Shown here one piece after another: positions 53,603 through 61,306 of a DNA stretch of 64,000 bases. The translations under genes and the position numbers were made by a program. The first letter of the stretch is position 1; each line of letters starts with the position of its first letter. This stretch comes from Chitinophagaceae bacterium (lineage in GTDB: Bacteria; Bacteroidota; Bacteroidia; Chitinophagales; Chitinophagaceae), in contig JAQBNL010000082.1 in NCBI GenBank assembly GCA_028288585.1, positions 1 to 64,000 of the forward strand, given 5' to 3'. The notes beneath the pieces are model-generated. The model saw nothing but the letters and a program-made list of their open reading frames with translations, was not told where the DNA came from and did no database searches.

Positions 53603-54334
53603 TCAAAGGATGCTGTCTTTAGTGATAATAATTTCTTTTGTCTCACGAATATCAAGTGCATCTTTTCCTTTGAAGAAAATCTTTGCGCCATTTGCTCCGC
53701 CTAAAAATATTTTTTGAGAAGAAAAATATTCGTCATTGATTTTTAAAAATGCACCTTCCCTTAAGCCAATAACGGGAGTATCATTTGCTTCATGAAATTC
53801 TTTTATCCTGTCGTCCCTGGTTTCGCCCATGTGTGTTGAGCCTGGATCGGGATCGATGTAATGAGGATTTATTTGCAGCGGAATTAAATTGATGGCATCA
53901 AAACCTTTGTTTGGATAGATAATAGGCATATCGTTAGTGGTACAAATTGTTTTGCAGGCTAAGTTGCTTCCGGCGCTGGAGCCAATGTAACGCATGCCTT
54001 TGGTAAGTACTGCATCATTTATTTTTTGCAATAGATCAAATTGCTGTAAATGGGTTAGTAACCTGAATGTATTTCCGCCGCCTACAAATATTGCTTTGAA
54101 ATTATCTATATTGTTACCAACTTCATGAATTCCTGTTACACCAATGTCAAAGAGTTTAAACCTGTCTGTTACTTTTTGTGTGTACGTATTCCAATTGGTT
54201 TTATCCGCAGCGTAAGGGACAAAAACAATTTCAGTAATATCTTTTAGAAAGTTTTTAATTGTTTCTTCAAAAGGATCTAAATAGCCGCTGCCTGCAACTG
54301 ATGAACTTGAAATGAGAAGAATTGATTTTTGCAT
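53603..54334 (-). CDS. pepE: Peptidase E (alpha-aspartyl dipeptidase, S51)
   Basis: This 243-residue S51 peptidase has nucleophile Ser in IGSSAGSNLA near residue 119, FVGGGNTFRLL, the QINPHYIDPDPGSTHMGE segment carrying the presumed catalytic His, and RDDRIKEFH. It cleaves Asp-X dipeptides in the cytoplasm. The start MQKSILLISSSS is at ATG 54334 with no competing start. Confidence 0.92.
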   Translation of the reverse strand: MQKSILLISSSSVAGSGYLDPFEETIKNFLKDITEIVFVPYAADKTNWNTYTQKVTDRFKLFDIGVTGIHEVGNNIDNFKAIFVGGGNTFRLLTHLQQFDLLQKINDAVLTKGMRYIGSSAGSNLACKTICTTNDMPIIYPNKGFDAINLIPLQINPHYIDPDPGSTHMGETRDDRIKEFHEANDTPVIGLREGAFLKINDEYFSSQKIFLGGANGAKIFFKGKDALDIRETKEIIITKDSIL

Positions 54335-54377
54335 AAGGTGAAATTAAATGGAATTTACCAATCCAAAGTACAAGCTT

Positions 54378-54415
54378 CGTCTTTGCGAGGAGGAACGACG
54401 AAGCAATCTCATATT
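54378..54415. repeat. Palindromic repeat, left copy flanking the GIY-YIG gene
   Basis: It runs from CGTCTTTGCGAGG to CGACGAAGCAATCTCAT. It is the near-exact reverse complement of 54761-54806, and each copy is itself an imperfect palindrome (TTGC...GCAA). Confidence 0.88.
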
Positions 54416-54437
54416 AGTTTGCAATCTTAGGCAGCAT

Positions 54438-54737
54438 CTATAAATCCTGAATGTCTTCCCACAAATCCCTCCATGTGGGATTTAACTTTTGTATCAAGGC
54501 TTCTTTATCTTTCCTGCTGCCACCTTTTATTTGCTTTTCTCTTTCTATTGCTTCTTCAATTTGAGATAATACTTCATACCAAACTATTTTATTGCAATTG
54601 AATTTTGCTGTAAAGCTTTCTGGATAAAATTTTGTTTTATGTTCCCATATCCGTGCTCTTAACTCTGCTGTTACACCTGTATATAAAACTTTATTGTATT
54701 GGTTTGTTATGATGTATACGCAGCCTCCGCGTTTCAT
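54438..54737 (-). CDS. Solo GIY-YIG endonuclease
   Basis: This 99-residue protein consists of one GIY-YIG domain: VYIITN and LYTGVT in place of GIY and YIG, catalytic Arg in ELRARIWEHK, Glu in EAIEREKQIKG and a C-terminal Asn in KLNPTW. It matches the small YhbQ/UvrC-N-like family that is abundant in Bacteroidota. ATG 54737 (MKRGGCVYIITN) is chosen. The open frame continues to ATG 54812, but the extra 25 residues are a translation of the flanking repeat. Inverted copies of that repeat lie 22 bp beyond its stop and 23 bp before its start, so gene and repeats look like one unit. Confidence 0.88.
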   Translation of the reverse strand: MKRGGCVYIITNQYNKVLYTGVTAELRARIWEHKTKFYPESFTAKFNCNKIVWYEVLSQIEEAIEREKQIKGGSRKDKEALIQKLNPTWRDLWEDIQDL

Positions 54738-54760
54738 TTTACTTTTATTATATGGCAAAT

Positions 54761-54806
54761 ATATTATGAGATTGCTTCGTCGTCGTGCCTCCTCCTCGCA
54801 AAGACG
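54761..54806. repeat. Palindromic repeat, right copy flanking the GIY-YIG gene
   Basis: It runs from ATATTATGAGATTGCTTCG to CCTCGCAAAGACG, the reverse complement of the left copy with a few differences (an extra GTC and GGC). No target-site duplication is visible at the outer edges. Confidence 0.88.
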
Positions 54807-54840
54807 TGGCATTGTGCTGAATCGCTAAATATTTATTCTT

Positions 54841-54925
54841 TGATGGGCGGCTGCCGGATAGAAGCGGAAAGCCTGCCCTTCGTCAGGCTGAGGCAAGCCA
54901 GGGCAGCTTGCAGCGAATAGCCGGA
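54841..54925. repeat. GC-rich repeat-like segment after the GIY-YIG unit
   Basis: This segment is much richer in GC than its surroundings. It contains CTGCCC...GGGCAG as an inverted repeat and two copies of a GCCGGA word near its ends. It is non-coding. Together with the neighbouring repeats it fills the 335-bp gap between the GIY-YIG gene and ftsZ. Confidence 0.55.
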
Positions 54926-54965
54926 ACTAAAGTTGAACAATGAACAGATGAACACAGCCCCAGCA

Positions 54966-54990
54966 ATCCTTCGATAAACTCAGGATGACA
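54966..54990. repeat. ATCCTTCGATAAACTCAGGAT palindromic repeat
   Basis: ATCCT and AGGAT close a hairpin around TCGATAAACTC. I recall this word as a common dispersed repeat in Bacteroidota and other phyla; this could not be checked here. Confidence 0.6.
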
Positions 54991-55006
54991 ACACTCTGCC
55001 GGACAC

Positions 55007-55038
55007 AAAAAGCCCCGCCACTTTTTACAGTCCGGGGC
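55007..55038 (-). terminator. Intrinsic terminator of the division cluster
   Basis: On the minus strand GCCCCG pairs with CGGGGC around 15 bases, followed by five T. It lies 35 bp after the ftsZ stop codon and ends the mur-fts operon. Confidence 0.85.
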
Positions 55039-55072
55039 ACATACCTATGAAAGTACACACACAACAATTATT

Positions 55073-57022
55073 TTAATCAGGCTTTTTACCTTCTAAAAAA
55101 GTATTGATCGTGCTGATCTGGGCCTGGTTATTCTGATCTGATTTTACGGTGTAATTACTGTAGAAGCTTTCTACATCGGCGATGGAATTATGCAATTCCA
55201 TATTGCGACGGAGGTAGGCGGGAACAGATTCAAACTCGTTGTTAGGATCCGCAGCGTTTACGTTAAAGGATAAGTTCCTCAACTTTGCCAAGCGTTCCAT
55301 AGCCTTGCGCTTTAGTTCGTCCGTTTCGTCAGGCATTGCCTGCTCCTCTACATTCGACATCATGATCGGCTGAGCTTGTTGTACATTTTGTTCGGGCTCC
55401 TCCGTCGCTTCTAAGGAATCTTTAACTACCAGCTGCATTTCGATAGCAGGTTCGTCAACCTGTGCCGATAGCTGCAACGGCAGTGGTTCCTCGATAGTCT
55501 TCTTGGATTCCTGTTGTTGCTGTTGCGGCTCTTCTACATAAAGGTTGGAAGGCTTGGCAAGGTAGCCGCCTGACGTCGGGGCGGTTACTGATACAGCTTC
55601 TTTATTTATTTGTCGATTTTCGTATTTTGGTATTTCAGCAGTAATAGGCGCTGGTATTTCGGCAGGGATTGGATCAGGAGTTGAAGATAATTCGAAATGA
55701 ATTATTTCAGGCTCTGATTTATCAACAGTAGTTTTACGATTCTCGATTGGTATCTCTACGATTTCCCTCACCTCTTCTCTCTCCATAAGTTGAGAGGGTG
55801 AAGCCTCTTCTATAATTGTTGGTGCCATCGCATCCTTTATCAGTTCAGCTACAGGCTCTACTTTTGGTTCGGATTTACCTTGTTGCTTTAGATCTAACTG
55901 AGGTAACGGTTCTTCTTTGGGAGTTGCCTTTTCATCGAATTGGAAAACGGGTTGCTGGTAAAGATTTTTCTTCTCTTCAGGCTGCGCCAATGTCATTACG
56001 ATCTTCTCTTCTTTTTTAGTTTCTTCTTTTGGAGCTTCTTTTTTATCAAACGGATCTTTATGCTCAAAGCCTGTTGCAATTAATGTGATACCAATTTTTT
56101 CTCCCAGGTTATTATCATACCCTAATCCTAAAATCACATCTGTGTTTTCTCCTGCCTGGCTTAACAGATGGTTTTGGATTGTTTCCACTTCATCCATTGT
56201 AAATTCTGTATCACCTTCGGCAGAATTGATATTGATAAGGATCCATTTTGCGCCTTTGATATCATTATCATTCAGCAATGGTGAATTCAATGCATCTTCA
56301 ATTGCCTGTTGTGCCCTGTTCTCTCCTTCGCATGCACCGCTGCCTAAGATTGCAACACCGCCATTACGCATTACTGTGCATACATCCGCAAAGTCAACAT
56401 TGATCTGCCCGGTACTGCTGATCACATCTGTGATACATTTTGCTGCGGTAGCTAAAACGTTATCAGCTTTGCTGAATGCCGCTTTCATAGTAAGGTTACC
56501 AAACTGGTGACGCAGCTTATCATTGCTTATTACAAGCAATGTATCAACATGATCTTTTAATTTACGAATGCCTTCTTCTGCCTGGGCAATTCTTTTCTTC
56601 CCTTCGTACGCAAAAGGTGTTGTTACAATACCTACGGTAAGAATGCCAAGGTCTTTACAAATTTTTGCGATGATGGGTGCACCTCCGGTTCCGGTTCCAC
56701 CACCCATACCGGCAGTAATGAACGCCATCTTGGTATTCACTTCAAGTATTCGTTTTATTTCTTCAAGGCTTTCTTCAGTTGCTTCCCTCCCGATTGCAGG
56801 ATTAGCGCCAGCTCCAAGCCCTTGTGTAAGATGTGGACCAAGTTGTATTTTATTTGGTACGCTACTTTGTGAAATAGCCTGCGCATCTGTATTGCAGATG
56901 ATGAAGTTTACACCATCCGAAATCTGGCTAAACATATAATTTACGGCATTGCTACCGCCACCGCCAACACCAATTACTTTGATGATGGACGATTTTTCTT
57001 TAGGCAAATCAAAATGTATCAT
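55073..57022 (-). CDS. ftsZ: Cell division GTPase FtsZ with very long C-terminal region
   Basis: The GTPase core of this 649-residue protein (residues 1-325) has VGGGGSNAVNYM, ICNTDAQAIS, tubulin signature GMGGGTGTGGAP and NVDFADV. A Pro/Glu/Gln-rich linker of about 265 residues follows. The FtsA-binding tail VPAYLRRN then lies near residue 600, but unusually it is not at the end: about 45 more residues (FYSNYTVKSDQNNQAQ) follow. E. coli FtsZ has 383 residues. It is the last gene of the division cluster, followed by a terminator. Its leader is an octamer inverted repeat. Confidence 0.96.
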   Translation of the reverse strand: MIHFDLPKEKSSIIKVIGVGGGGSNAVNYMFSQISDGVNFIICNTDAQAISQSSVPNKIQLGPHLTQGLGAGANPAIGREATEESLEEIKRILEVNTKMAFITAGMGGGTGTGGAPIIAKICKDLGILTVGIVTTPFAYEGKKRIAQAEEGIRKLKDHVDTLLVISNDKLRHQFGNLTMKAAFSKADNVLATAAKCITDVISSTGQINVDFADVCTVMRNGGVAILGSGACEGENRAQQAIEDALNSPLLNDNDIKGAKWILININSAEGDTEFTMDEVETIQNHLLSQAGENTDVILGLGYDNNLGEKIGITLIATGFEHKDPFDKKEAPKEETKKEEKIVMTLAQPEEKKNLYQQPVFQFDEKATPKEEPLPQLDLKQQGKSEPKVEPVAELIKDAMAPTIIEEASPSQLMEREEVREIVEIPIENRKTTVDKSEPEIIHFELSSTPDPIPAEIPAPITAEIPKYENRQINKEAVSVTAPTSGGYLAKPSNLYVEEPQQQQQESKKTIEEPLPLQLSAQVDEPAIEMQLVVKDSLEATEEPEQNVQQAQPIMMSNVEEQAMPDETDELKRKAMERLAKLRNLSFNVNAADPNNEFESVPAYLRRNMELHNSIADVESFYSNYTVKSDQNNQAQISTINTFLEGKKPD

Positions 57023-57049
57023 AAGATTATATTATGTGGGTTAGTATGA

Positions 57050-57123
57050 GTTATTTGTTTATTTGTTTATCCGTTTATCAGTTAGCCTTATACCAATTAA
57101 CCAATAAACTTTTAAACAGATTA
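57050..57123. repeat. Octamer inverted repeat in the ftsA-ftsZ gap
   Basis: 57050-57081 is four octamers (TTTATTTG, TTTATCCG and relatives). 57092-57123 is four octamers of complementary kind (ACCAATTA, ACCAATAA). It fills the space between ftsA and ftsZ and shares its words with 39566-39660. Confidence 0.85.
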
Positions 57124-57127
57124 ACAT

Positions 57128-58495
57128 TTAAAGTTTTGCGTCTTCTTCTTCTTTAAAAAGATCAATCAATCCATTCTTGAAAGAATCCATAAAGCCTTTT
57201 AATGTTTTGCGCTGTTTTACTTTTGCTGCTTTTTCATCTACCATCACTTCTTCTGTTTCTTCAGCCTGTTGTTGTAAAGCTTCGGGTACAGTTACTTTTC
57301 TGAACTGCATTTCAAACTGCTTGCGCTTGTTCTCATAATCATTGTATCCTTTCAATATCAAACCAAGACAGGTTGAATACATTGGCTTTGCCAGTTCTTC
57401 AATATGTCCCGGCGCAAGATGTTCATTTGGATAACCAATTCTTGCATTCAATCCGGTAACATATTCAGTTAACTGAATTAAGTGCTTCAGCTGAGAGCCG
57501 CCTCCGGTAAGTATTACACCGCCATTCAGCATCCTGTTATCCAACCCAACCTGCTTTAAATGGTAAGAAACAAAGTCCATTATCTCGCTCATGCGTGCCT
57601 GGATGATGCCTGCAAGATTTTTTACAGATATTTCTTTGGGGGCCATGCCACGCAAACCGGGGATAGTTATAAATGCATTTGATTTAGCTTCTTCTGCCAA
57701 AGCGCTGCCGAACTGAACCTTCATTTGTTCAGCCTGTGTTTTTAAAACACCTAAACCTGTTTTAATATCGTTGGTAATATTCTCGCCGCCGAAAGGAATT
57801 ACAGCAGTGTGCTTTAAAATGCCTTCATAAAAAACCGCAAGGTCTGTAGTACCACCACCAATATCAACAATGGCAACACCAGCCTCCAGATCATGATCGC
57901 ACATTACTGCTGCTGCAGATGCTAATGGTTGAAGAACAAGATCTTTTGTTTTCAACCCTGCTTTATCTACGCTTCTGTTTATATTTCTGATAGCATTTTT
58001 ATCACCGGTAATGATGTGAAAATTTGCGCCAACTTTTACACCGCTGTAACCGATCGGATCAGGAATGTTCTGGAAATTATCTACTGTAAATTCCTGCGGG
58101 ATAACATCAATGATCTGGTCACCCGCAGGGATGTACGTTTTGTATTGATCATTTATCAGCTGGTCAATCTCTGACTGCTTAATTTCTTCATCCGTATTCT
58201 GACGTACAATGTCACCACGGGTTTGAAGACTTTTAATGTGATGGCCTGCAATACCAACATATACTTCGCTTATCGGCAAAGTTGGATTGCTTGCATAACA
58301 ATTTTCAAGAGCCGTTTGTATGGCTTTAATGGTTTGATCGATGTTCAACACCATGCCGTGTTGTACACCGTTGCTGTTGGCCCGGCCAAAGCCAAGTATT
58401 TCAAGTTTGCCAAACTCGTTTTTACGTCCGGCAATGGCGGCAATTTTTGTAGTGCCAATGTCCAGACCGACAATAATGGGTTGTTCGCTGTTCAT
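57128..58495 (-). CDS. ftsA: Cell division protein FtsA
   Basis: This 455-residue actin-like ATPase starts with VGLDIGTTKIAAIAG. It has the IVDIGGGTTDLAVF phosphate loop and GVILTGGGSQLKHL. It ends in an amphipathic helix (LKGFMDSFKNGLIDLFKE), the membrane-targeting sequence that ties FtsZ to the membrane. The ~50 residues before this helix are variable. It lies between ftsQ and ftsZ. Confidence 0.96.
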   Translation of the reverse strand: MNSEQPIIVGLDIGTTKIAAIAGRKNEFGKLEILGFGRANSNGVQHGMVLNIDQTIKAIQTALENCYASNPTLPISEVYVGIAGHHIKSLQTRGDIVRQNTDEEIKQSEIDQLINDQYKTYIPAGDQIIDVIPQEFTVDNFQNIPDPIGYSGVKVGANFHIITGDKNAIRNINRSVDKAGLKTKDLVLQPLASAAAVMCDHDLEAGVAIVDIGGGTTDLAVFYEGILKHTAVIPFGGENITNDIKTGLGVLKTQAEQMKVQFGSALAEEAKSNAFITIPGLRGMAPKEISVKNLAGIIQARMSEIMDFVSYHLKQVGLDNRMLNGGVILTGGGSQLKHLIQLTEYVTGLNARIGYPNEHLAPGHIEELAKPMYSTCLGLILKGYNDYENKRKQFEMQFRKVTVPEALQQQAEETEEVMVDEKAAKVKQRKTLKGFMDSFKNGLIDLFKEEEDAKL

Positions 58496-58528
58496 AGTTG
58501 TATGTGTTTTTGTTGTGTGTTGATATTT

Positions 58529-59860
58529 TTAATAATCATTTTTTGGAGGCAAAACTGCCTTCGGTTTTGTTACTTGTTTTATAATTGGTTTTGTTGCTTG
58601 TTTTATAATTGGTTTAGTAATTTTTTTTGTCGGTGCTGATTTTAATACAACCGTTTTTTTAAGCGGATTTGGATTTGGTCTTCCATTGGATGTGGATTTG
58701 CTTTTTGTTGAGCTTGATTTTGTTAAAACAGTAGCAGGTTTAGGTTTTGCAGTAGCAGACTTTAACCAGAACGGTTTTTCAACCGGATGAGAATTTTTCT
58801 TTTCAGAAACAATTGTTTTTGAAAGGATAGCATTTGGTTTTTCAGTGGATGATGGAATTGTTTTCACAGGTGCTGTAACTACAGGTTTAGGGGCTACAGT
58901 CAAAGGTTGTTCATCGGGAATATCATCAAGCTGGGGGGCTACAGGAATAATATTATCATCCTGTTGTTGATCTAACTGAATATTATTCATGCTGTCACTT
59001 GCCTGTTTTTGTGCATTGGCAACTATACTTTGCATTATTTGTTTTGTTCTTAGTAGATCCTGTACAATATCTTCTGTACCTCTTTTTACAGCAACTATCT
59101 GCCCTTTATATTGCACATTTATTTTTGAGTATGTACTCCATCCAACTTTTGTTGCCACCTGTTTATAAAACGTGAGGAGATTACTAAATTTCTCTTCATA
59201 ATTATCTGCATTCCCAAAAACAATAATTTGATTCCCCACTTTGGGTATCATTTCGAAAGTTCTGTCGGCAGTAATGTCTATTTGATCGATTTGTGCCATC
59301 CAGAATGGATCTTTTACAATATAATTACTGATGTTTTTTACATCCCTTAATAAATTGCTGTCAGTTTTTGTAAGTGCATTTTGCTGCGCAGGAAAATTGC
59401 TGAATACAGGCACCCGTGCTGATGACTTATCACTTAAAGGCAAGGCAGCAAGGGATGTATCCAGGTAAAAGGATGAACCTGTACTGGTAAAAATTCGTGC
59501 TATGGGTTCTCTTTCCATAACATCAACACGAAGCACTTCATTATTATCAAAGAACAGCTCGGCATTTTTTATCCATTGATTTTTTTTCAGCGTATTTTCA
59601 ATTGAAGCAAGATTAAATGAACCTAATGTTTTACCGGGTAAGCTTCCGCCACAAAGCTTTTCCAGGATGCCGCTGATCTCTTTTTTATCAATGAAAAAAT
59701 TCTCCTGGATACCGCTGATATTTATGTTCACCCCTTTACAACGTTTATTATTTCTCAGGCTGATAGCAGCGCCCAGCAATACAACCGTTGCCAGCCCCAG
59801 TATTGACCAAAGGATATTGGCAAAAATTCGTTTAGAGTTATATCGTCTTTTTTCTGGCAT
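58529..59860 (-). CDS. ftsQ: Cell division protein FtsQ/DivIB with long basic C-terminal tail
   Basis: This 443-residue protein has one membrane helix (ILWSILGLATVVLLGAAISL) near residues 15-34, then a POTRA region and the FtsQ beta domain to about residue 260. The last ~180 residues are an unusual low-complexity tail, first Gln/Asp-rich and then Lys/Pro/Thr/Ser-rich, ending in repeats TKPIIKQA and TKPIIKQV. The tail is periplasmic and positively charged. It is homologous to FtsQ by position and fold, and secure because of its place between murC and ftsA. Confidence 0.88.
   Translation of the reverse strand: MPEKRRYNSKRIFANILWSILGLATVVLLGAAISLRNNKRCKGVNINISGIQENFFIDKKEISGILEKLCGGSLPGKTLGSFNLASIENTLKKNQWIKNAELFFDNNEVLRVDVMEREPIARIFTSTGSSFYLDTSLAALPLSDKSSARVPVFSNFPAQQNALTKTDSNLLRDVKNISNYIVKDPFWMAQIDQIDITADRTFEMIPKVGNQIIVFGNADNYEEKFSNLLTFYKQVATKVGWSTYSKINVQYKGQIVAVKRGTEDIVQDLLRTKQIMQSIVANAQKQASDSMNNIQLDQQQDDNIIPVAPQLDDIPDEQPLTVAPKPVVTAPVKTIPSSTEKPNAILSKTIVSEKKNSHPVEKPFWLKSATAKPKPATVLTKSSSTKSKSTSNGRPNPNPLKKTVVLKSAPTKKITKPIIKQATKPIIKQVTKPKAVLPPKNDY
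58563..58610. repeat. 24-bp tandem duplication in the ftsQ tail
   Basis: Two 24-bp units (58563-58586 and 58587-58610) differ at one base and encode the octapeptides TKPIIKQA/V. It looks like a recent slippage duplication in a repetitive tail. Confidence 0.9.
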
Positions 59861-59872
59861 TGCCCCTGTGCC

Positions 59873-61306
59873 CTAAAAGGGTATATTTTGATTTTTAAGA
59901 ATAATTTGTTTTATAGGTTCTATCAATGTGTCTATGTCTCCTGCACCGGCCGTAATAAATATCTCACCCCAGTCCTCTCCACCTGTGGAGAGGGAATTTT
60001 TCGAAGACTGTAAATAATTTAAAAGCTCTTCTTTAGTTTTTATGCTTGCTTTTATCATACTCATTTCATTTAAGATTAACTCACTAGTTACACCTGCAAT
60101 TGGTACCTCCCTTGCAGGATAGATTGGTAAGAGAATCACCTCGTCTGCCATATCAAGAATATTTGCAAACTCGGCAGCAAAATCTTTTGTACGTGAAAAA
60201 AGATGCGGCTGAAAAACAACAGTACATTTCATACCGCTGAATAAAGTTTTAGCACCTGTTATCAATGCTTTTAATTCTTCAGGATGGTGTGCATAATCAT
60301 CAATGAATATTTGTTTATCAGTTTTAATGATGTACTCAAACCTTCTCTTTACTCCTTTAAAATTTTGTACGGCAGATTTTATTTTAGCGGGTTCAATTTT
60401 TAAATGATGCGCCACCGAAATTGCTGCCACTACGTTCTCCACATTATGCATGCCTCCCATATTTAAAACAACATTATCAAGCGTCCAGTCTGCTGTCATT
60501 ACATCAAACAGGTAGCTTCCATGACTCATAGTTATGTTGGAAGCATATACATCCGCAGCATCATTTTGCAGGCTATATCTTAAATGAATTGGCGCTGACA
60601 GTTCCTGATCTTTTTTCAACCCATGTTTACTCAAAAGCAATCCATTAGATTTTATTTTTCCGGCAAATTCAACAAAGGCATTTTGCATTGCCTCTTCTGT
60701 GCCATATATATCCAGGTGATCGGCATCCATTGCAGAAATAATGGCCACATCAGGTTTTAATTTTAAAAAGCTGCGGTCATACTCATCTGCCTCTACTACA
60801 CAAACATTTTTTTCATTGCTCTCCCACACTTCGGCCGGAGCCTGCGACCAGAAATTGGTATTATAGTTAACAGCAACACCGCCTAAAAATGCATTGCAAC
60901 CATACCCGCTGTCGCGAAGGATATGAGCAATCATTGCGCTGATAGTAGTTTTGCCGTGGGTGCCCGCAACACAGATATTAAAAGAATCTTCAGTTATCTT
61001 TCCCAAAACATCACTGCGTTTTAAAAGCGTGTAATTATTTTTTTGATAATAAGTAAACTCCCTGTGTTCTTTTGGAACAGCCGGCGTATATACAACCAAT
61101 TGGGCATCCCTATCCAATAAATTGATATCATCTCTATAATGGATCTTTATTCCTTCGGCTTCCAGTTGCTTTGATAAATTGGTTTCTGTTTTATCATAGC
61201 CACTTACCGTAACTCCTTTCGAAGAGAAATACCTGGCCAGGGCGCTCATGCCAATGCCGCCGATGCCGATAAAATAAATCCTTGATATTTTTTTAAGATC
61301 AACCAT
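59873..61306 (-). CDS. murC: UDP-N-acetylmuramate-L-alanine ligase MurC
   Basis: This 477-residue ligase adds L-Ala to UDP-MurNAc. Motifs are YFIGIGGIGMSALA at the N-terminus, the ATP loop CVAGTHGKTTISAM near residue 112, EADEYDRSFL, and DDYAHHPEE near 320. Near the C-terminus SSKNSLSTGGEDWGE is encoded by a GC-rich palindrome (59963-60010) and probably forms a surface loop. It starts 8 bp inside the end of murG. Confidence 0.95.
   Translation of the reverse strand: MVDLKKISRIYFIGIGGIGMSALARYFSSKGVTVSGYDKTETNLSKQLEAEGIKIHYRDDINLLDRDAQLVVYTPAVPKEHREFTYYQKNNYTLLKRSDVLGKITEDSFNICVAGTHGKTTISAMIAHILRDSGYGCNAFLGGVAVNYNTNFWSQAPAEVWESNEKNVCVVEADEYDRSFLKLKPDVAIISAMDADHLDIYGTEEAMQNAFVEFAGKIKSNGLLLSKHGLKKDQELSAPIHLRYSLQNDAADVYASNITMSHGSYLFDVMTADWTLDNVVLNMGGMHNVENVVAAISVAHHLKIEPAKIKSAVQNFKGVKRRFEYIIKTDKQIFIDDYAHHPEELKALITGAKTLFSGMKCTVVFQPHLFSRTKDFAAEFANILDMADEVILLPIYPAREVPIAGVTSELILNEMSMIKASIKTKEELLNYLQSSKNSLSTGGEDWGEIFITAGAGDIDTLIEPIKQIILKNQNIPF
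59963..60010. repeat. GC-rich palindromic element inside murC
   Basis: CCTCTCCAC and GTGGAGAGG (59974-59993) pair perfectly over 9 bp with a two-base loop. The flanks TCACCCCAGT and TTTTTCGAAGA match the metG element's TTTCGAAGA side. It is in frame near the murC C-terminus. Confidence 0.78.

Noticed and set aside
54738-54812. N-terminal extension of the GIY-YIG protein from ATG 54812
   Set aside because: The 25 extra residues are a translation of the flanking palindromic repeat. The family normally starts just before the VYI motif, at ATG 54737.
54841-54925. GC-rich segment as a tRNA or other RNA gene
   Set aside because: It cannot be folded into a cloverleaf, and its inverted repeats and GC words look like dispersed repeats.
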